Both the position numbers and the translations under genes were made by a program. Under the pieces are notes generated by a model that saw nothing but the letters and a program-made list of their open reading frames with translations, had not been told where the DNA came from and searched no databases. A DNA stretch of 64,000 bases from PLanc-01 sp035342095 (lineage in GTDB: Bacteria > Planctomycetota > Phycisphaerae > Sedimentisphaerales > Anaerobacaceae). The DNA is taken from the NCBI GenBank assembly GCA_035342095.1, contig DAOQWL010000017.1:16384-80383 (forward strand). The letters are read 5' to 3'. Of this stretch, positions 51,730-59,373 are shown piece by piece (the first letter of the stretch is position 1; each line of letters begins with the position of its first letter).

Positions 51730-53211
51730 ATGGCGCTGCTGATGGGATACGATGTCGGGAGTTCGTCGGTCAAGGCGACACTGCTGGAGGCCCAGACGGG
51801 CCGGGTGCTGGGGACAGCGACTTCGCCCGACCGCGAACTTGAAATGATCGCCAAGAAACCCGGGTGGGCCGAGCAGCACCCCGACACCTGGTGGGAGCAC
51901 GTCAAGCTCGCCACCGCCAGGATTCGCGACAAGGCCCAGTTCGATCCGTGGGACGTCAAGGCCATCGGCATTTCCTACCAGATGCACGGCCTGGTCGCGG
52001 TCGATAAGAACAAGCAGGTCCTGCGCCCGTCGATCATCTGGTGCGACAGCCGGGCCGTGCAGATCGGTCAGCAGGCCGCCAAGGCCATCGGGCCGAAGAA
52101 GTGCCTCAAGCGACTGCTCAACCTGCCCGGCAACTTCACCGCCTCGAAGCTCGCCTGGGTCAAGCAGAATGAGCCGAAGCTCTATGCGAAGATCGACAAG
52201 ATCATGCTGCCGGGCGACTTCATCGCGATGAAAATGACAGGCGAGATCAGGACGACGCCCTCCGGCCTGTCCGAGGGGATCATGTGGGACTTCGAGAAGG
52301 ACGGACTCGCCGATTTCGTCCTGGCCCACTACGGCATCTCGACCGACCTGATCGCCGAGACGGTGCCGACGTTCTCCATCCAGGGCGAGCTGACCGCTTC
52401 CGCGGCACAGGAACTCGGCCTCAAGGCCGGCACGAAGATCGGCTACCGCGCGGGCGATCAGCCCAACAACGCGTTGTCGCTGGGCGTCCTGTCGCCCGGC
52501 GAGGTCGCCGTGACCGCAGGCACCTCGGGCGTCGTCTACGGCCTCACCGATAAGCGCAATTGCGACCCGAAGTCCCGCGTGAACGTCTTCGTCCACGTCA
52601 ATCACGCCGCGAAGAGGCCCCGCTACGGCGTCCTGCTCTGCGTCAACGGAACCGGCATCCTCAATAGCTGGCTCAAGCACCACGTCGGCGGCGAGTGGAT
52701 GGACTATCCGCAGATGAACGAGCTGGCCGCCCAGGCGCCGGTCGGCTCCGACGGCCTGGTGATCCTGCCCTACGGCAACGGCGCCGAGCGGACGCTGGAG
52801 AACCGCAACATCGGCGCTTCCGTCCACAACTGGAACTTCAATATCCACAAGAAGGCACATCTCCTGCGGGCCGCCCAGGAGGGGATCGTCTTTGCGCTGA
52901 ACCACGGCCTGCAGATCATGAAGGACATGGGCACGAAACTCCAGACCGTCAAGGCGGGCAACGCCAATATGTTCCTCAGTCCGCTGTTCGCGGAAGCCTT
53001 TGCGACGATCACCGGCGCGACGGTTGAGCTGTACAGCACCGACGGCTCCCAGGGCGCCGCCCGCGGCGCGGGGATCGGCGCCAGGTTCTACTGCGGTCCC
53101 GAGGACGCTTTCGTCGGTCTCAAGCCCGTCCGCACGGTCGAGCCCAACAAGCAACTGAAGAAGGCCTATCAGGGCGCCTATGAGAACTGGGTCTCGGTCC
53201 TGAACCGATAA
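51730..53211 (+). CDS. xylB: xylulokinase (FGGY carbohydrate kinase)
   Basis: 493 residues; AAGGGG precedes the ATG. XylB phosphorylates D-xylulose. FGGY features: N-terminal ATPase start GYDVGSSSVKATLLE, substrate loop ISYQMHGLVAVDKN and IIWCDSRA, and the second ATP motif TAGTSGVVYGL with NGTGILNSWLKHHVGG. C-terminal ASVHNWNFNIHKKAHLLRAA matches xylulose kinases rather than glycerol kinases. No xylose isomerase is adjacent, though carbohydrate genes flank it. Confidence 0.9.
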   Translation: MALLMGYDVGSSSVKATLLEAQTGRVLGTATSPDRELEMIAKKPGWAEQHPDTWWEHVKLATARIRDKAQFDPWDVKAIGISYQMHGLVAVDKNKQVLRPSIIWCDSRAVQIGQQAAKAIGPKKCLKRLLNLPGNFTASKLAWVKQNEPKLYAKIDKIMLPGDFIAMKMTGEIRTTPSGLSEGIMWDFEKDGLADFVLAHYGISTDLIAETVPTFSIQGELTASAAQELGLKAGTKIGYRAGDQPNNALSLGVLSPGEVAVTAGTSGVVYGLTDKRNCDPKSRVNVFVHVNHAAKRPRYGVLLCVNGTGILNSWLKHHVGGEWMDYPQMNELAAQAPVGSDGLVILPYGNGAERTLENRNIGASVHNWNFNIHKKAHLLRAAQEGIVFALNHGLQIMKDMGTKLQTVKAGNANMFLSPLFAEAFATITGATVELYSTDGSQGAARGAGIGARFYCGPEDAFVGLKPVRTVEPNKQLKKAYQGAYENWVSVLNR

Positions 53212-53255
53212 TCGTGCATCGGGTCTTCGCGATGCCGGAGGATTCGACAACTCGC

Positions 53256-53411
53256 GACTCGCTCCGAGGCGAGTACGCCAAGGTGGGCAAAGCGGAACTC
53301 TTCGACCAGTTGAACAGCCAGATCACGACCGAGGCCCAAGCGGGCTTCTACCGACAGGCCGCGGATCGACTGGGCATGAGCGAAGGCGCCCTGCGGGTGG
53401 CCGTGCATCGC
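53256..53411 (+). pseudogene. fragment of an ECF-type sigma factor (region 4)
   Basis: Reads DSLRGEYAKVGKAELFDQLN and RQAADRLGMSEGALRVAVHR, the end of planctomycete ECF sigma factors (LREEY...GK-LFDQL...RLGMTEGALRVAVHR-RRR). N-terminus and tail are absent; it begins 44 bp after xylB and runs straight into another unrelated fragment. Confidence 0.65.
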
Positions 53412-53430
53412 AGAGATTCCCGGCGGCAGG

Positions 53431-53723
53431 GTGAAATCCACCTGGACAGCCCCCCCGCCGGACGGCCATTGCGGCATGGGCCTCAAGTGGACGCGGAATG
53501 GAAAGGAGATCCTCGCCGGAGGATTTCACAACGGGGGATTGCGGCTCTGGAGCTACGACGTCGAGCAGGGCAAGGCCTGGCAGCTCTTCCCTTCCCCCGC
53601 GATTCTGGGCTCCCCTTCGCCCGACGGATCGAAGATGGCGATCGAGATTCGCGATGGGTACGGCAGCATCTGGCTGGCCCAGCTCGACCCGGCGGATTCG
53701 ATGCACGAGGCCGTCCGTTCCGC
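53431..53723 (+). pseudogene. fragment of a WD40/TolB-like beta-propeller protein
   Basis: Open frame with GLKWTRNGKEILAGGFHNGG, LRLWSYDVEQGKAWQL and SPSPDGSKMAIEIRDGYG, i.e. two to three blades of a propeller. No start, no stop of its own; the frame then breaks. Confidence 0.55.
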
Positions 53724-53743
53724 CATCACAGAGGAACAGTACC

Positions 53744-54001
53744 TTCGTCGCAGTTGTCGCGACATACGACGGCAGTCGGATCGCACTGTACGTCGATGGG
53801 GACCTGGATGCCTCACGCCCGGCGTGGGGGAGAATCCGAACGAACGACTCACCCGTGGTAATCGGCGACAATGCCGAGCAGGCGAAACGCTACTGGAACG
53901 GCTGGATCGACGACGTGCGCATCTGCAGCTATGCCCTCAGCAAAAACGAGATCGTAGAACTCTTCAAGGCCGGACAGCAATCCGTGACATCCTCTCGTTG
54001 A
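53744..54001 (+). pseudogene. fragment of a LamG-domain protein (C-terminal end)
   Basis: Reads VATYDGSRIALYVDGDLDAS and WNGWIDDVRICSYALSKNEI followed by VELFKAG and a stop at 53999-54001. This is the usual end of a LamG/concanavalin-like domain (VDGELDAS...GYIDDVRIYNRALS..EI..L). The N-terminal strands are missing. Confidence 0.65.
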
Positions 54002-54085
54002 CGGCACTGCAACTCGTCAACGTGTGATCCGCCAAGGTCACTCTCCTCAACCATCTCGCCGCGCACAGATTCTCGGAGAATCCCT

Positions 54086-54280
54086 GTAACAGTCGCCGCG
54101 GCCACGCCTGCCGACACGACCGTCTACCAGGGCAGCCTCCCGCTCGAACAGACGGCCTGGACGGCGGGCCCCCTGGAGCCAGACCGGACATACTACTGGC
54201 GAATCGACGAAGTGAATCCGGAAGACCCCAACGGCCCGTGGAAAACCCAGGTCTGGACCTTCGCCACGGCAGACCTCTGA
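54086..54280 (+). pseudogene. fragment of an FN3-like exported protein
   Basis: Open frame of 65 codons ending in TGA: contains AWTAGPLEPDRTYYWRIDEV and KTQVWTFATADL, the TYYWRVDEVN...W-F-TA pattern of Planctomycetes FN3-like domains. No start codon context; a remnant. Confidence 0.55.
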
Positions 54281-54434
54281 TTGTGGACGCCTCCTGGCCG
54301 GAGAGATTCTCCGGAGAACGAGATCGTATCCGGCGCTCTCTTCAAGAGTCCGGTGGGCTGGAATCGGCCTGCCGGACTCTCATGATTGTGAACGAACTTG
54401 CCGGGAACGGACAGGTGATTTGAGCACCGTTGGC

Positions 54435-54800
54435 CTACTCGACGAAGCCGGCCATGTCCTCGGGCGTCTCGCCCATGTTGAACGCCGGGATGCAGAGGAA
54501 ACCCGCCGCCCGGTAGAAGTCGATGAAGTCAATGATGGCCCAGCCGTTGCTGGAATGCTCGAACCAGAAGCCCTTGTACGGCGGACGCAGGTCTCGCGGG
54601 CCGATCATGTTCTTCCAGCGGTAGGTGTCGATATTGACCATGCAGGTGCCGGTCATGAACCGACTGATGCGATTGCACACCCGGTCGCCGACCATCTCCT
54701 TGAGGTCTTCGGGCCGTCGAGAGTGCTGGCGAGGTGCTTGTCCAGACAGTGCATCGTCGCGATGCGCCCGGCCTCATGATGAATACAGGACTTTTCATCA
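54435..54800 (-). pseudogene. frameshifted fragment of a GH51-like arabinofuranosidase
   Basis: The minus-strand frame from 54695 reads MVGDRVCNRISRF, CMVNIDTYRWKNMIGPRDLR, PPYKGFWFEHSSNGWAIIDF and AGFLCIPAFNMGETPEDMAG. This matches the GH51-type stretch MVN-EYRWK-MIGPRD-RPPY...NGFGI-DF...AIPA-N-NETPEDM. The frame before it (GRIATMHCLDKHLASTLDGP) is shifted, and the barrel after MAGFVE is cut off. Confidence 0.6.
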
Positions 54801-54957
54801 CCAAGGAGGTCAATCGGCATTGGAGATCGCCCGGATCAGCCGAAAAAGAATCGGAGGAGGAGGCTGCGATGAGAGTCATCGTTTTCCCAGCCTTCTCCCC
54901 CGAGGAACTTGCCGGTCGACACCATTCCGCGCATGCACACGCGAGGTGGCGTGATGC

Positions 54958-55671
54958 CTACAGCATTCTCCGCCTGCGCATGCCGGCGACAACACTGGCG
55001 CCGAGCGCGGCGAGAACCACTGCGCCGGGAACGGGAACGGTCGTTCCTGCGCCGGCCGCATCCACAGTTGCCGCCACAAGGAAGGGCACGCCACTGGCGC
55101 CGTCGGCGCCCGACGTGAAGCGGATGGTCGTGAGCGTCTCGTCGGCAAATGCCGCGGGCAGCGTATAGATTTGCATGTCGAGTCGGGCCCGGCCGCTGCC
55201 AACGTAGAAAGCGGACACTGCCGTAACACCGTCGATGACGTTGACAAAGGCCCCGTCATAGTGGTCGCGGAGGTTGGTGCCCTGGACGAGCGCCACGGCG
55301 TGGTAGGCGCCGTCGGACCCAAAGAACTCCACCATGCCGTCCGTCGTGCCCAGGCGTCCCCACTTGCTGTTGATAATCGTGTATGCGGTGGTCACGCCGA
55401 AGACATTCACAGTGATGTCCAGGGATTCCGCCGCACTGCCGGACGTGATCCAGGCGTTGTAGCCGGTCTCTGCGTCCTCAACCAGGTTGAAGGTCACCCC
55501 GTTCCACGTCTGGGTGCTGGGCAGCAGCGACGTGTACGTGCCGCCATCGGTCAGCAGCGTCATGTCCATGTTCAGATCCGGCAACAGCAACTGGGTCTGA
55601 ACCGCCTGCGCACCGACGCACAGACACAACACGAGTCCGGCAACAACTACGGTTTTCTTTCCATTGTTCAT
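54958..55671 (-). CDS. secreted protein with PEP-CTERM-like C-terminal sorting signal
   Basis: 237 residues from ATG 55671, GGGGAG five bases upstream. Signal peptide MNNGKKTVVVAGLVLCLCVG with Ala-x-Ala cleavage. The core is a beta-sandwich-like region with Thr/Ser/Gly-rich strands. The C-terminus reads VPVPGAVVLAALGASVVAGM followed by a poly-Arg tail, the tripartite layout (motif, hydrophobic helix, basic end) of exosortase-dependent PEP-CTERM proteins, with VPxPGA in place of PEP. No exosortase gene is in the window. Confidence 0.7.
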   Translation of the reverse strand: MNNGKKTVVVAGLVLCLCVGAQAVQTQLLLPDLNMDMTLLTDGGTYTSLLPSTQTWNGVTFNLVEDAETGYNAWITSGSAAESLDITVNVFGVTTAYTIINSKWGRLGTTDGMVEFFGSDGAYHAVALVQGTNLRDHYDGAFVNVIDGVTAVSAFYVGSGRARLDMQIYTLPAAFADETLTTIRFTSGADGASGVPFLVAATVDAAGAGTTVPVPGAVVLAALGASVVAGMRRRRML

Positions 55672-55966
55672 CGCGTCTCCCCTTATCTCTGATGTCTTCG
55701 ATACTGTTCCTGCGGGGCTGCCGCCATACTGGGGCATCCGCACACTGCCTGGCCTACGTCTTGTCGATATTCGTTGCCACCCCCCCCCCGGGCCGATGCA
55801 TACAAAGGCCGTAACACATCCTCCATGAGAGACTCTCTTCACATGACGTGTGCTATTCTACTGGCTCCCTCCAGTGCAGTCAACCCGAAATGGTATGATG
55901 TCCGGGTTCAAGAGCGCGACGACAACTCACAAGCATGGCGAATAGACCGTCGTCGTGCTATGATAC

Positions 55967-57391
55967 ATGACGATGGCCAATCGTGGATCACAATCGCAAG
56001 TTGTTCTTTCGTTCGACCGGGGGACGCTCCTGTTGACCGGGCCGCGGCCGGAGGAGTTGTCGGCGGCACCGGAGAGCAGTGTGTGGAAGTGGGATGCCCG
56101 CGTCGGAGCGTGGCGGTGCGATGCGATTCACTACGCAACGATGCGGGTTGCGCTGAGCCGGCGGTTCGGACCTCGTTTTCACGATGCAGTGCCTGCGCCG
56201 GCGCGGGTCTCGTGGCCCAAGAGGGACCTGCCCGAGCCTCGGGCCGAACAGAAAGAAGCCCTCGCTGCCTGGGTCCGCGCGGGCCGGCGGGGGCAGATCA
56301 TCATGCCGACCGGGACCGGCAAGACGGAGGTGGCCTTTGCCGCGATGGCCGAGGCACAGGTGGCGACGCTCGTCGTGGCGCCCGTGCGGGATTTGATGTA
56401 CCAGTGGCATCGGCGGATTCAGAAGACGTTCGGCTACGACGCCGGCATTGTGGGCGACACGACCTTCGACATCCGCCCGGTGACCGTGACGACCTACGAC
56501 AGCGCCTACATCCACATGGACAAGATGGGCGCGGGCTTCGGTCTGCTGATCTTCGACGAGGAGCACCACCTGCCCGGGCGGTGCCGGCGCGAGGCGGCGA
56601 TCCTCAGCGCCTCGCCGATGCGGTTGGGACTGACCGCGACGCCGCAACGGTCCGACGGCCTGCACACGGACCTCGACTGGCTCATCGGCCCGGTCGTATA
56701 CGACCTTCCGTTCCACCATGTGCGGGGCTCGACGCTCGCGGATTTCGACGTGGTCCGCATCCCGGTGGCGCTGACGGATGTCGAGCAGGCGACGTATGAG
56801 CAGTGCAGCCGGACCGTGCGGCACTTCATCATGTCCCGTCGGAAAGAACTGCCCGGCTACTCCTGGCAGGACTTGTGCAAGGAGATGGGCAAGGACCCGC
56901 AGGCCCGTCACGCACAAAGAGCCTACTACCTCAAACAATCGATTGAGGATCGGGCTGCCGAGAAGCTCCGCGTCCTGGAGGACCTCTTCCGGCTTCACTA
57001 TGGCCAGCAGACCATCGTCTTCGCAGGCTCCAACCCGATGGCGATCGAGGTCTCGAAGCGATTCCTGGTGCCGAGTATCCTGTCGCACACGCCGAAACGG
57101 GAGCGATTGGCCGTGCTCGACGGATTCGCCAAGGGTCAGTTCACTGTGCTGGTAGCAAATCGCGTGCTCGACGAGGGCGTCGATGTCCCCGAGGCCAAGG
57201 TGGCGGTCGTCATCGGCGGGCAGGCGTCGACGCGCCAGGCGACGCAGCGGCTCGGTCGGGTCCTGCGCCGCTCGGGCGATGCCAGAGCGACGCTGTACGA
57301 AGTGGTCTGCGAGGACACGAAAGACGTGGAGCGGTCCCGCAAGAGGCGAAGAACCGATGCTTACGAGCGAACAGTCCATCGTCGAGTATAG
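55967..57391 (+). CDS. XPB/SSL2-type DEAH helicase
   Basis: 474 residues from ATG 55967 (55973 possible). An N-terminal damage-recognition-like domain (1-95) is followed by RecA-like domain 1 with Walker A MPTGTGKTEVA (113-), DEEH (197-200), LTATPQRSDG, and domain 2 with TIVFAGS, ANRVLDEGVDVPEA and QATQRLGRVLRRSG. R-S-D (228-230) after LTATP occupies the place of the XPB RED motif. XPB-type helicases open DNA in nucleotide excision repair and transcription in archaea and eukaryotes. The last 35 bp overlap the next gene, a DUF790 nuclease, its known archaeal partner (Bax1). Confidence 0.9.
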   Translation: MTMANRGSQSQVVLSFDRGTLLLTGPRPEELSAAPESSVWKWDARVGAWRCDAIHYATMRVALSRRFGPRFHDAVPAPARVSWPKRDLPEPRAEQKEALAAWVRAGRRGQIIMPTGTGKTEVAFAAMAEAQVATLVVAPVRDLMYQWHRRIQKTFGYDAGIVGDTTFDIRPVTVTTYDSAYIHMDKMGAGFGLLIFDEEHHLPGRCRREAAILSASPMRLGLTATPQRSDGLHTDLDWLIGPVVYDLPFHHVRGSTLADFDVVRIPVALTDVEQATYEQCSRTVRHFIMSRRKELPGYSWQDLCKEMGKDPQARHAQRAYYLKQSIEDRAAEKLRVLEDLFRLHYGQQTIVFAGSNPMAIEVSKRFLVPSILSHTPKRERLAVLDGFAKGQFTVLVANRVLDEGVDVPEAKVAVVIGGQASTRQATQRLGRVLRRSGDARATLYEVVCEDTKDVERSRKRRRTDAYERTVHRRV

Positions 57392-58676
57392 GGACGGGCG
57401 GGCCGTCCCCGACCGCCTGACGCAGGGGACGCATCGGCACTATCGCGACTACGCCGAGCGGATGCTCGCAGTCTATCGCAACGGCGCAGGCCGGCAGCGT
57501 CGGGCTCTGCACAAGGAGATCGAGGCGATCTTCGCAGACGAGCCCGACTGTCCGGTCCGACGTATCCAGGCGTTCTGCAAGCTGCTCGACGACGCAAGCG
57601 TCTACGAGGCCGACTCCGCGGGGCACGCTTCGAAGCTCCGACTGGAGGTCTTCTCGAAAGCCGCCAGGCTCCATCCGCTCGTGCAGGAACCGGACCGGCT
57701 CTTCGAGCACCAGGAGACCCAGGCCAAGGCGCAGCTCGCAGAGGAACTCGCCAAGCCCTGGAACCAGATCGAGCGGGGGCTGTATGCGGATGTCCTCTCG
57801 TTCCAGCAGCTCGAGAGCTTCCCAGGCTATCCCGACGCGGGCGCGTTTCTGTCGCGGTACAATGTCGCACAACTCCAGGCGGCGCTCTATCGCGCCGAGA
57901 CAATGACCGTCACCGCGACCACGGACCTCAAGACAATCATCCGCTATGCGAAGCTCGCACGGCTGCTGCACGAAATCGAACAGGTAGGGTGCGTATCGCG
58001 CACCGCTTCGCCATCGGATGCACGAAGGATGGTGCGTGGTACTCACCCTATGTCTACGTCTCCCGGGCGGGACGCCCATGCTACGTATCACATCGCATTT
58101 TCCGGCCCGGCTTCCGTGCTGCACGAAACCCGCCGATACGGGGTGAACTTCGCCCGTTTTCTGCCGGCGCTGCTGGCGTGCAAGGGCTGGGAACTGACGG
58201 CGATCCTGCAAACGCCGTGGAAGACGACAGCCAGGCTCTTCATTTCCGACGCGGATCGCTTCACGAGCCACCTGCCTGCGCCGGAGGAGTTCGACTCGGG
58301 TCTGGAGGAGTCCTTCGCAAACAAGTTCGGCCCCGCTCGCGAAGGCTGGCAACTCGTCCGCGAGGGCAACATCCTGCACGAACACCAGGCGACGTTCATT
58401 CCGGACTTCACGTTCCATCACGAGGATGGCACCGAGGTCTACCTGGAAATCGTCGGCTTCTGGACGCCGGAGTATCTGGAGCACAAGCGAGAGACGCTCC
58501 GCCGATTCCGCAAGCACAGGGTTCTCCTGGCCGTACCGCAAAGCTCGCTCCGCGAGGGTGCCGCCATCGGGGACAACGTCCTGATCTACAAGACTGCCCT
58601 GAAGATCGAACCGGTCCTGGCAGCCCTCGAGGCCGCGAGGAGCGGACACCATGCGCAGTACCGTAACGAAACTTGA
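57357..58676 (+). CDS. DUF790 family nuclease (Bax1-like), partner of the XPB helicase, with an in-frame insertion
   Basis: 439 residues; its ATG 57357 lies inside the end of the helicase gene, so the two are coupled. The N-terminal helical domain (1-200) is followed by FSGPASVLHETRRYGVNFAR (248-267). The PD-(D/E)XK nuclease site is visible: FIPDFTFHHEDG (D350), VYLEIVGFWT (E364), EYLEHKRETL (K377). Bax1 proteins cut DNA bubbles opened by XPB. Residues about 210-244 are low-complexity and are encoded by a palindromic repeat (57984-58085) inserted without breaking the frame; homologues run directly from LLHEIE to the FSGPASVL block. Confidence 0.88.
   Translation: MLTSEQSIVEYRDGRAVPDRLTQGTHRHYRDYAERMLAVYRNGAGRQRRALHKEIEAIFADEPDCPVRRIQAFCKLLDDASVYEADSAGHASKLRLEVFSKAARLHPLVQEPDRLFEHQETQAKAQLAEELAKPWNQIERGLYADVLSFQQLESFPGYPDAGAFLSRYNVAQLQAALYRAETMTVTATTDLKTIIRYAKLARLLHEIEQVGCVSRTASPSDARRMVRGTHPMSTSPGRDAHATYHIAFSGPASVLHETRRYGVNFARFLPALLACKGWELTAILQTPWKTTARLFISDADRFTSHLPAPEEFDSGLEESFANKFGPAREGWQLVREGNILHEHQATFIPDFTFHHEDGTEVYLEIVGFWTPEYLEHKRETLRRFRKHRVLLAVPQSSLREGAAIGDNVLIYKTALKIEPVLAALEAARSGHHAQYRNET
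57984..58085. repeat. in-frame palindromic insertion (family H) inside the bax1-like gene
   Basis: Left arm GTAGGGTGCGTATCGCGCAC (57984-) and right arm GGTGCGTGGTACTCACCCTA (58031-) are inverted partners at about 17 of 21 positions; a further GGGCGGGACGCCC hairpin follows. Length is about 102 bp (34 codons), preserving the reading frame. Confidence 0.7.
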
Positions 58677-58701
58677 CGGCCGGGTGCATGTGTATTATAA
58701 T
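58673..58701 (+). promoter_or_regulatory. sigma70 promoter of the mazEF-like pair
   Basis: TTGACG (58673-58678), 17-bp spacer, perfect TATAAT (58696-58701), overlapping the stop codon of the bax1-like gene. The antitoxin ATG is at 58735. Confidence 0.75.
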
Positions 58702-58734
58702 AGCTATTGGAATCAACATAGATGGGAGTCTGCC

Positions 58735-58968
58735 ATGCGAACGGTACAGATGACGTTGGATGAGGAACTGCTCGCCTCGGTCGACAGGGCAGTGAAGAAG
58801 CTCAAGACCACCCGCTCGGCCTTCACACGAACCGCTCTTCGCGAGGCGCTCGACCGCCTCACGATTCGCGAATTGGAGCACAAGCACAGGCTGGGATACG
58901 AATCCAAGCCGCCTCGCAAGGGGGAGTTCGGTCTCCGGGAGAAGGAGCAGGCGTGGGGAGACTCATGA
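58735..58968 (+). CDS. ribbon-helix-helix antitoxin (MazE/CopG type)
   Basis: 77 residues; GGGAG precedes the ATG. The N-terminal strand MRTVQMTLDEELLASVDRAV followed by two helices (KTTRSAFTRTALREAL) is the RHH fold that binds its own promoter; the C-terminal tail, rich in Lys/Arg and Glu (KPPRKGEFGLREKEQAW), would wrap the toxin. Its stop overlaps the toxin start (ATGA). It is probably autoregulated by the promoter at 58673-58701. Confidence 0.88.
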   Translation: MRTVQMTLDEELLASVDRAVKKLKTTRSAFTRTALREALDRLTIRELEHKHRLGYESKPPRKGEFGLREKEQAWGDS

Positions 58969-59276
58969 AACGAGGGGAAGTTCGCTGGTACAAGTTCGGC
59001 GCGCCCGACAAACGGCGACCTGTGGTCATTCTGACGCGAGATTCCGTCATTGAGTACCTCGGCGAAGTCACCGTGGCCCCGATCACCTCGACTATCCGGG
59101 ACATCCCGACGGAGGTTGTCTTGTCGGAGCGGGACGGCATGCCGCGAGACTGCGCCGTCAATTGCGATCACATCCAGACCGTCGCCCAAGGCAGGATCGG
59201 GCTAGTTATCGTGATGCTGCCCTCCGAGAAGATGGAACAGATCAGGTTGGCTATCGCCTTCGCCCTGGACATGTGA
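58965..59276 (+). CDS. mazF: MazF/PemK-type toxin endoribonuclease
   Basis: 103 residues. Start MKRGEVRWYKFG overlaps the antitoxin stop. MazF signatures: RGEVRWY, KRRPVVILTRDSVIEYL, VAPITSTIRDIPTEV, NCDHIQTVAQGRIG and the C-terminal helix MEQIRLAIAFAL. It cleaves mRNA when free of the antitoxin. The pair follows directly after the XPB-Bax1 genes. Confidence 0.9.
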   Translation: MKRGEVRWYKFGAPDKRRPVVILTRDSVIEYLGEVTVAPITSTIRDIPTEVVLSERDGMPRDCAVNCDHIQTVAQGRIGLVIVMLPSEKMEQIRLAIAFALDM

Positions 59277-59291
59277 GGACGAATGCGGGGG

Positions 59292-59319
59292 TTGCTTTTT
59301 GCCGTCGGGAGCCTATACT
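59292..59319 (+). promoter_or_regulatory. sigma70-like promoter of the symporter gene
   Basis: TTGCTT (59292-59297), 16-bp spacer, TATACT (59314-59319); ATG at 59374. Confidence 0.55.
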
Positions 59320-59373
59320 GCACCAGCAATTGGTTTGGGGGTCCTGGACAGGCAGTGTGAAAGGGCGTCGGAT

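Noticed and set aside
52284..53027. Additional plus-strand frames inside xylB
   Set aside because: Frame shadows of the xylulokinase; Arg/Gly/Pro-rich, no motif.
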